In this document: piece by piece, positions 55,940-64,000 of the stretch
Layout of the letters: every line of letters begins with the position of its first letter
How positions within the stretch are numbered: position 1 is the stretch's first letter
From: Amoebophrya sp. A120
Lineage: Eukaryota > Sar > Dinophyceae > Syndiniales > Amoebophryaceae
Length of the DNA stretch: 64,000 bases
Direction of reading: 5' to 3'
Assembly (NCBI GenBank): GCA_905178155.1
Contig: CAJINV010000001.1
Coordinates: 14,157,265 to 14,221,264, forward strand
The notes under the pieces: generated by a model
Database searches by the model: none
What the model was told of the DNA's origin: nothing
The model's input: only the letters and a program-made list of their open reading frames with translations
Made by a program: the position numbers and the translations under genes

Positions 55940-57486
55940 CCTATTCGTTCCTGCCGCGTCCGCGACGACGAAAAGATTCTACGAGCTCGACATCTATGAT
56001 TACACCCGGTGGTCTGAAGAGAATAGAAAATGGACCATCAATACTGGCAGTCGATGACAATATCAGGCACGGGCACCTTTGCAGCAGGCCAATATCAATA
56101 AAACAATCACAAAATCTTTACCGAAGTACAGATTGATACAGCAAGCGAGAATAGCAACCACAAATTCTGACCATTAAGATGAGCGACGTAACACCAAAGT
56201 ACGCACAGGATAGAAATGGAGTGACTGGTTGACTGACAAGTATAGAAGTCGCCTACATGCTGAGGTAACTAGGACCGGCTATATTTCCTGCTTTCAAACA
56301 GTTTAGTTTGTCTACGGAAACCTCCGCTGATCAAATCAATCCATCCCTTCGCTACGTATCATAATTAGGGAGCTCTCGAAGCTAAGGACTAGTAGGCACT
56401 AGGTGCTGCTTGGACGGGCCACTGTGGTAACATCTTTGGGAGTACAAAATACGTACATATTCCTGACGACAGAACAAGGCCTTTCTGTGCATGCGTATCG
56501 CGAAAGTTCCATCCAGTCGTGTGGTGGAGCTTGGAACTCGCAAACTACGAAAGCATATGCCAATCCGACGATCCTGCGTTTACTCCTATTTGAGCAGAAC
56601 CACAACTACGTCTCAACCGCATCATCGGGATCTTGAAATCAAAATCATACACGGTGAAAATAATTCGTAGCTTTCCGGTAAAGCGGGAACGCGAGAAATG
56701 GGAACGGATTCCACTAGCAGAAGGTGATCCAAACTAAATCCCTTTTTTTGGGTATCCCTCCCGGCAATGGTTGTGATAAAAATCGAAGAAGTTACGTTAG
56801 ACTGATAAGATTCAACAGACTGTCGAGGCGACATAAGCATTGCTGCAACCGAAAAGATAGTGGTGTGGGCAGGGGATCGCTCATTGTTATGGCCACTTTA
56901 GACCTTTTTGTTTTTAGCTGTCAGTCTCCTTCTTGGTTTTACTTTTACCGAAGTCAGAGCAACCGACTCAGTGCCGACCGACTCTTTTTTGTACGCGAGG
57001 AGGCGCGCGCGCGTCTGCATTGGTAATAGACATCGTAGAACAGTTGCTCCTGTATCACTTCGCGCACGCGCGACGTCGAAAAGGCAAAAGTATTGCTCGT
57101 AGCGCAAGCAGCTGGGCTTCTTTTTCTCCCTTTCATTGCCATGTTGGACGTGGTTTGCTTTTTCATCTAAAAGATAAAAAGTCGCTCAAAGATGTTGCTG
57201 AAGTTGGTCAGCTCCGTATGGAAGTTGTGATAGTATAGAACCCAGCAGATCTTCATCAGTCTTGATAGTCGCTTGTAGTCGAAAGAAAATCGCTTTTACA
57301 GATCGGAGACTCAAATCAACACAGCAGGCTTTCTTGATGATGATACCCCCATCATCAATTAGACCCATAATTCGCCGTGATACCGGTTCATTCTTCTGAT
57401 GGTCATCGTCATCACTAGCTCAGCAGAAAGAGAATGAAAGACCCGCAGCCTGCGTCTGTGCTTCGCAAATCGAAAAAAAAACGAGG
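55940..57486. other. long gene-free stretch upstream of the NTE gene
   Basis: No supported gene in about 1.5 kb; frames at 56403-57238 are short and without domains. A GCGCGCGCG-like run sits near 57005. No RNA gene or clear inverted repeat was seen. Confidence 0.4.
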
Positions 57487-58739
57487 TTAGTTAAAGGGAT
57501 TGTTTGCGTTAGGGCCCGCGCTGCCGGGGGCGGCCTGGTTCCAGAGCTGCAGCCCTTTCTTTTCGCCGTGGTACTTGATGAAGGATTCTGTGGTGTCGTA
57601 GACGTAGTCGTTTTTCATCGCGATAACATCAAAAAGCATGTTGACACAGGAAATCGCTACGCGCCATGTAACATTACATACTACTAAGGCCACCGCCACG
57701 GGTTCCTTCTGTTTCTTCTATGAAACAGAATGACTTTTTCATTTCAAACCATTACTGCAAGGTGCGCTATGCACATGCTGCAACTGCTACTTCTACTGCG
57801 CCAGTGCCTTTATAATATTTGATTCAAGTATACCTTTCGTGAAAGGCCCATTTCCGTCGCTCGGGTCGATGCGCTTTTCCTTTTTCATCGGAGCGGGGCC
57901 GCTCTGCTCCGCGCCGCCCTTTCCACCCTTCTTCTTCATGGAACTCAGACTCTTGGCAACTTCCAACGCGGGCTGTTTCATCGGCTTCGCCTTTCCCTCC
58001 CCTTTGTTTTTCTTGCTTCCATCGTTCTTTCCACCCTTCTTCTGCTCGCCCTGTTTTGGGGCAGCGGACGCCGACGCATTCTCCTGCTTCTTCGACTCGG
58101 GCCCGCCCTGCTTCTTCCCCTTCCCCGGACCCTTCAGCTTGCGCTTGGCCTCCACCATTTGCGAGGACTCCACTGTTTTTATTTTGGTTTGTTTTATTTT
58201 TGCGAAATTGTAGCGAGTCTTTAGCTCCTGCTCCAGTTTCACTTGTTCTAGTTCCTCAGCAGTGACTCAATATCTACAATTCCAAAGACGAGCAGGGCGA
58301 ATTGGGCAAGCAAGGAGGCAGGAGAACCACGGGAAGAAAAAACATCGGAAAACAAACAAGGAAGAGCGAAGGTTGCAACAATGCCAAACAAAACAAGGTG
58401 GGAGAGGGAAAGGGTGAAGTATGTGCATGTCATCATAGTATTCTTGTTGTTCGTTCCACTTGAAGGAACAGGTGGAGAAAGGTACAGCTTCCGTGTCGAA
58501 TGCAACGAAAACGCATCACACTTCTTACGTGCCTCATCCCACAACTGCTGACCCTTCTCTTCGCCGTGGTACTTCAAAAAGCTTGCGTGTGTAAAGGGAC
58601 CATTGCCATCACTTGGGTCCATACGCTTTTCGATCATCTTCACTTCGCCGACGGGCTGCGAGCTGCCCTTTCCGTGGCGGGGCTTGTCATTGGATTTGAT
58701 GACCCCCTTCTGGCTTCCTTTCTTGCCCGGCTTGCCCAT
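57487..58739 (-). CDS. lysine-rich protein with two copies of a DPSDGNGPFT…KYHGE…LW motif, 3 exons, 247 aa
   Basis: Exons complement(57487..57587, 57834..58265, 58529..58739); GT-AG introns; 744 nt in frame. ATG at 58739. Copy 1 of the motif (residues ~38-70) has KRMDPSDGNGPFTHASFLKY and HGEEKGQQLWDEA. Copy 2, split by intron 2, has KRIDPSDGNGPFTK then ESFIKYHGEKKGLQLWNQA. Between them lies a ~100-residue Lys/Gly/Glu/Ala-rich, disordered segment (GPGKGKKQGG, KKKGGKGG). The N-terminus is also basic. Short motifs of this kind (Asp-Gly … Tyr-His-Gly … Trp) recur in alveolate proteins of unknown role. Binding of RNA or acidic partners is possible from charge alone; no function can be assigned. 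Confidence 0.75.
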
Positions 58740-60437
58740 TTTATTGCAGCGTGGTTGTGAGAAGTATTCAAGGATGAATTAGAAGAAAGACCTCTTAGCA
58801 AAAGTCGGTGTTGGAAAAAGAAGGTCCGTGTCGTCGAGATACTACAGATAATCTCAGTGATACAACTCAGGACAGGAACAACTAATCTCAGTGATACAAC
58901 TCAGAACAGAAACTGAAACAACGAACAGCAACTACAGGAGTAGATACTGATATCGATATTTGCAGCCATACATACGAGAAAAACTGGATGAATTGTTGAT
59001 GAAGCAAGTCAGGGAAAAATAGGGCAAAGCCATACATATTATACAGAACAAGAACTTGGCTAGAAATTTGTAGCTAGAAAGGCGGTGGAAGCGATTTGCG
59101 CGAGTGTAGCGTCCTTGCGTGCGCGACTCCGAAACTGCAACAAAGGCAACTCGATAGGCGGGGCGGGCTGCTATGTCTCATTTGTCAGCGACCTAGACAA
59201 ATCGCCCCCTAGTTAGCTTTCTGCTGTGGATCGATCGCTGCGGAAATTCCGAAATTTTAACGAACTATATTTCGTTGCGTATTTTTCCACCTTCTTCTTC
59301 TTGTACTAGCCGAATTTCTATTTCAATATCTGAACTTCATGACTTTCTACAGGTCGAATTTCTCGCTTGCAAACTTGCATACGATCGAGCACCAAAATTT
59401 GAATTTTTCCAGAGGTCACTGGACAAAGCTTATCATTGGAACAGTTCCATTTGGCGTGGCGTAGGATCGGGCGGTTGCACGCCAAAAATCGGCTCAAGAT
59501 ATGAAGCGCATTTATTTGAGCCTCAGGCACTTCGTTGCAATTGGGGCGCTGCGCCAGCCTGCCAACTACTGTGTTTATTGTAGATACGTATGTTTTGCAT
59601 CGCAATCTAGATGTACAGGACTGAAATTTCCTATATTCGCAAACACGATTATACTTGCATGGAAGGGAACAATTTGAGGAAACGGAAAGCCAATGCCAAC
59701 TACTCTACAGATAAAGAAGCGATGAATAGACTAAAAATAATTTCCCTACATTTTGCCTTGGCGCAAGTAGGCAAAAATCTAGTCTTGGCTTCCCGCCAAA
59801 ATCCCTGGGCTGCTGGTGCGGCAGCCGACCTGGGGGCCTGCAAATCTCCTCGCAGAGAACGAGAATGAAGCTAATTTGTACAGGTTCGGATAATGATCGT
59901 TTCTGTACCTCAACGAGGGCATCTAGTAACAGTAACAGTAAGGAGCGACCTTTCATCAAACACAGCCTTTGCGAGGCTGCTAACCTGCCTTGGCCGCGTG
60001 AAGAGACAGTAAAAGTGATCTAAAACGAGTGAAGCGACTGCGCGCTAGCAAAAGTACAAGTAGTCAACTCAACATCCGCAATGATTGTGACCAACCTGCG
60101 TGGAGTTTTAGAGTGTGCGTCGCGCGAAAGGACGAAGTAGCTCAAAGGGACTTGTTTATTCTGCCCATCGGGCTTTTGAAAAGAAAAAGAATATATCAGA
60201 ATAATTTCAATAAAAATCACTCATTTACTGCAGTTCCAGTGCATGCAGCTACTCATCTCTTTCTGTCGCACTAAAAATACAGAAAATACTTATACGGTTT
60301 CACGAAATAGAGATATACTTCTGTAGCGGATGAAGGATGAAGGAAAAGTTGTATTTGTAAATGAAAAAAAAAGTGCCTGGTGTACAAAAGTATCTACGCA
60401 TATGTTTTTTTCTCTAGCCCTAAGACCAGCGCAGCCC
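58740..60437. other. long gene-free stretch (1.7 kb)
   Basis: No frame has coding character; 59275-59605 is open on both strands but without any domain. At about 59484, CCAAAAATCGGCTCAAG is faintly like the 3' part of the dinoflagellate spliced leader, but too diverged to call. A direct repeat of ~20 bp (CTCAGTGATACAACTCAG-like) occurs twice around 58853-58910. Confidence 0.4.
58853..58911. repeat. short tandem direct repeat
   Basis: The unit TCTCAGTGATACAACTCAG is present twice, separated by GACAGGAACAACTAA-like sequence, upstream of the lysine-rich protein gene. Function unknown; probably a small duplication. Confidence 0.6.
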
Positions 60438-63400
60438 TCACTGCGTGACGCAGACCAGGAAGATCCAAATGCTGCAGATGCGCTGCGAGTACGGAAACAC
60501 GCGCACGGCCATGGAGAACTCGGCGTCGTCGCTGCCGAGCGCCAGGAGGTCTGTGTTCGTCACCGCCTGCCAGACCTGTCCGAAGTCGCTCATCCCGAGG
60601 TTGAGCGGCACCCCGTACACTCGCATGCCCCGGTGTCCGCCGAACTCCTCCTCCAACTTTAGGTATAGAGGGAAAGTAAGTGAGTGGTTTTAGGATAATG
60701 TGCTGCTAGTAGAGACAAGAAAAGTCGCAGTCTGCCATGCGGATTATATGCCTACGCAGCTGTTCTTTATCAGAACCAAAAAGCACATCAGAATGGAATC
60801 AAAAACCACTCAATTCCATGCGATGCCGAGTAGGAGTGATTTTCGCTCGTGTTGAGAGATCAGAAAAAGCTGCGTCGTGTATCACATAAAAAGCCGCGTA
60901 GGTGCATCTAAATTCGCGAGACAAGATGGATTTTTTCTTGCGAAAAGCAGCAGTCCGGAACATCACTCACTTCCCCTCCATATCAGGAAAAAAGCGTCCA
61001 CATCCGGCTTCTTGACGGGTACTTCATTGGCAGCTCGCAGCGGTGGTGGTGCCTCATTGCCACCCTCCCGCCGCGTTTGCTTGAATTGCTCCAGGGTCTC
61101 GAGTATGCATTGCAAATATGTCTGCGTCTGGGTCCGGAAACTTGTGACGCGAGTCAGGGAAAAATGAGAATGAGCACACTGTAAGTATTACTGCACTGCC
61201 AAGCATGACAAGTTTTGCCATGCTTTTCAATTGCTTATTACGCATTAGAGATTGCGTTTTTCCATGGCAGGCAAGAGGAGCTCACTGGTGCGGCCACGCA
61301 ATACAGAGCTCAGAGTCCTCATGCCAGACGAGTATGACTACACTTCTCGCAATCAACTACACCCAGACAAGAACATATTTGCATTTCTTGGATATCGAGC
61401 ATTTCTCGGCACTTTCCTGCAATTGCGGCGTTGCTACGGGTCCGCAGGTTTCGGCCGGCACGTTCGCGAAGAAACCGTTTCCAGATATCATCTTCCAATT
61501 GGGCTTGAAGCGCCTGTGTGGAGAGATTAAGGCTCAAGTATGATCGCAAATGCTGTTGTGCAAAGAAACAATCTGTCTAGGTTCACGTTTCCTTTTGATG
61601 AAAGCATCAAAAATCAACATCACGCCATGTGCGATGACAACATCGACATTCTGCAAATTGCATACAATTCTGCATCAGAAAATGCTTTTACGCGTGCCGT
61701 CTACACAGTTTGTGCGTGTAGATAGCACAGTGTGAAATTTAAGAAAAAACACATCACGATGACCAACACATTATATTAGTTGCAAACTTGTGAGGCTGAC
61801 GCCGATACGAATGAAACAAAAGCTGGAGGTCGTCGTTTGAAGTAAATAAAGTTAGTACCTTCGCCCTGGAAACGTTAGGTGGTTCATACCGCAGAGCTGG
61901 CTGGAGCGTTTCAATGGTTCCATCGGGAAACAAATGCTTCTTCTCACTTTCGTCCACGAACAAGGGGCGCCACAGCGCATGGTTCTCCAGGTCCCAATCC
62001 ATCTTCAGCACGCAACTTTCTGCCGCTGTTCCTGGCTCTCGTGCTGAAGATTAGTGATAGATCATACACACCACGAACATGAGCGTTACACCAGCATTCT
62101 CCTTGCTGCAGGAATCAAGGTTGAGTGACCCAAGCCAGGAAAAAGGACGACAGATTACAGAAGTAATTTGAATTTCTGCGAGATCACACAACACAAGGAA
62201 ACTGTGAAAAATTATTTTTTCAATCTTTTCATCAAGCAACGAGCGACTCTTGAAACATCAAGGGTGGGCAACATAGATAGTTAGTACTACTAGAAGAATA
62301 ACGAAGCACGTGAGTTGTACATTCTGCCCGGTGTCGCAGCGTGTTGTACCAAACATTTTCCGCGGAGAAGACGACATTTACTTTCTGAATCGGGCAGGTG
62401 AGGGCGTACGGTGATGGTCCCGCTATGGCAGATCCAGTAAATCGACCTGAGATGATAGGCAGCACAGGATTTCAAAAATTTTCGGAATATGACAAGGTTT
62501 CTTGTTATTAATTTGGTTATTTCGCATTGGATTCAGACTGTTCCAACTCACTGTCACAGCGTCCTTGATCATGAATGAAATATCTTTTTCAATACCCTTC
62601 TTCGCGGCTTCGTGTCGCTCGCGTAGGCGTTTTATGATAGTGGACAGTCCCCCTCGCCCAACTATTTTTCCGCACACATAAACGCAAAACTTCCAGCATT
62701 TTTCTAGCGCTTTTCAGCAATACGACCTTGCGTGAGAGGAAATCGCATTTACAAGACTTCGCACAGTACTGTGATCCACACCAATGTCGTGCTTTGGTCT
62801 GTCAACACATAAGGTTGATCTACGTGTCCTCTGATGTTGTCTCTGTTGCTCGCTCTTGGCCTTGCGCCGTATTAAACTCTACCCATTAAATATTCGAGGG
62901 GATGAAGCTGAAGCAAGGGTGGGTGGAGTAGAGATGTCCACCTTGATACGCTTTACGCACCCCGTGATCGCCCCTACCGGTCCTGCTTGGTCTGGGTCGG
63001 CAGGTACGGCATTGTAGTAGGTCTCGCCCCGGCGCGGCACAAAGTAGCAACGGTTGGTGATTGGGTCCCAGAACTCGGTGTTGCCGCTCAACTGGTCCTG
63101 GCGCATCACATACATGCCGTCCCCGTCAGGAATCGCATCCACTGCCACACAAAAGCTTTTTACTTGGTGCCCAGGGTCCACCTGAAGGTTGTGTGATAGA
63201 AGGCGCGCTGTAGGAGATGTTCTTGCAACTTCTTACGATTCCACCACGTCGGTGAACCAATTGCAACGCGACATTCATCGAGAACAGAACAGCAAACTTT
63301 TTGACAAAACAGTGAGCAAAAACAGGAAAACCATTTTGAAAACGTCGAACAAGAAAATCCCTCCTATTAATACTTCCCCCCGCTTCGCGTCGATGTAGTT

Positions 63401-64000
63401 GAAGTAGTTGCACAAGAGTATGGCGTGCTCCTCGTAGTCCCCACACGAGATGTCCAGAAAAGTTTTGGAGGTGCACCAGAGATCCACAGCCCGGCCTTCG
63501 AACATCTGCCCGTCCGTCATGAAAGTGATCAGGGAGACGAAGCGAGCGCATTTTTCGATGGCAAAGGGGTCCATCATGTCTGCCACGATGTCCTCGGGTG
63601 GCGCTTGGGGCGTGATGAACCGCGTCACCAGCCGCGACCGGCCCTCGATGTCCGTGCCGAGAGCTTGGGCCAGGTTCTCCTTCACGATGCGATCGGAGCC
63701 TAGGGATGCCATCCACTGGTGCACGTGGTTCAATATGGCTCGGGATTCTTTTCCGGGAATGATCGGCGCATTGCCGCTCTCGGGCTCCGTCAGCACGCGG
63801 TCGAGCGTCACACTGGCAAACAGGAGCATGGGCTCCTCATTCTCTTCGCCTGTTTTTTTTTTAGTTTTTACATTGACGGCGCTAGCGCTTCCTCGTGAGC
63901 ATTGCGCTCGTGAATGACGTTATCCACGAGCGTATACTTACAGAAATATTTATAGTATCTTATCTGTTTGCTTATGCTTCGACTTTCCATGCGTCAATCC
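60438..64000 (-). CDS. CC2D2A: CC2D2A homologue (ciliary transition-zone protein), C-terminal part, cut by window edge
   Basis: In-frame exons found (minus): ~63375-63851, 62957-63181, 62310-62384, 61859-62035, from 61513 downward (end not fixed), a candidate near 60965-61110, and 60438-60656. Successive blocks match the CC2D2A C-terminal half in order: LVTRFITPQAPPEDIV and ARFVSLITFMTD; DLWCTSKTFLDISCGDYEEH with AILLCNYFNYIDA (transglutaminase-like region); PDGDGMYVMRQDQ, EFWDPITNRCYFVP; VNVVFSAENVWYN; MDWDLENHALWRPLF; LEDDIWKRFLRERAGRN; and the end GMRVYGVPLNLGMSD … FSMAVRVFPYSQRICSIWIF. CC2D2A is a B9/MKS-module protein of the ciliary transition zone; its presence implies a flagellated stage. 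The N-terminal part, including the C2 domain, lies past 64000. The junction near 63852 and the one between 61430 and 61110 are unresolved. Confidence 0.82.

Noticed and set aside
59465-59505. Fragment resembling the dinoflagellate spliced leader
   Set aside because: Only the last few bases match and the GT donor that follows a leader exon is missing.
1-64000. CRISPR array, operons or bacterial ribosome-binding sites
   Set aside because: No regularly spaced repeats; introns and eukaryotic gene content rule out a prokaryotic reading.

Overview
Organism: this is nuclear DNA of a eukaryote, not a prokaryote. The genes are split by introns. They encode eukaryote-specific machinery: an axonemal DPY30-type protein, the ciliary protein CC2D2A, a Golgi t-SNARE, XPG nuclease, an alpha-kinase and neuropathy target esterase. 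Several introns are transposon-like elements with terminal inverted repeats (TIRs) and target-site duplications (TSDs), some with non-GT-AG ends. Every gene I could support lies on the minus strand. One-directional gene arrays, invasive 'introner' introns, non-canonical splice ends and cilium genes together best fit a dinoflagellate-lineage protist, most likely a syndinian parasite such as Amoebophrya. That placement is inference from the sequence and general knowledge; no search was run. Layout, low to high coordinate (transcription runs right to left): a Ulp1/SENP-like protease cut by the left edge (1-1621); a small secreted protein (2964-3497); a DPY30-domain coiled-coil protein (3562-5459); a VWA/alpha-kinase (5907-7945); a beta-helix protein (8855-9991) and its much larger relative, a leucine-rich-repeat-like/RING/beta-helix protein whose only intron is a 1.1-kb transposon-like element (11083-17490); a phosducin-like protein (18160-19509); a coiled-coil protein (20427-23140); a cysteine-rich membrane protein (24144-27674); a C69-family peptidase (28845-31826); a methyltransferase (33684-35095); a 1,911-residue XPG-type nuclease (35992-41727); a small membrane protein (42539-43039); a syntaxin (43609-44622); a beta-propeller protein (45158-47172); a neuropathy-target-esterase homologue rich in introners (47782-55939); a lysine-rich protein with a repeated motif (57487-58739); and a CC2D2A homologue running off the right edge (60438-64000). 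The genes do not form one pathway. Two concern cilia (DPY30 protein, CC2D2A), several concern membranes and secretion, and one concerns DNA repair. What unites the window is its architecture: co-oriented genes about 0.4-1.9 kb apart and introns at several stages of origin from mobile elements. Exon models were built by hand by requiring frame continuity through every junction. Most junctions are canonical GT-AG; the exceptions are flagged. Transcript data would be needed to confirm them.
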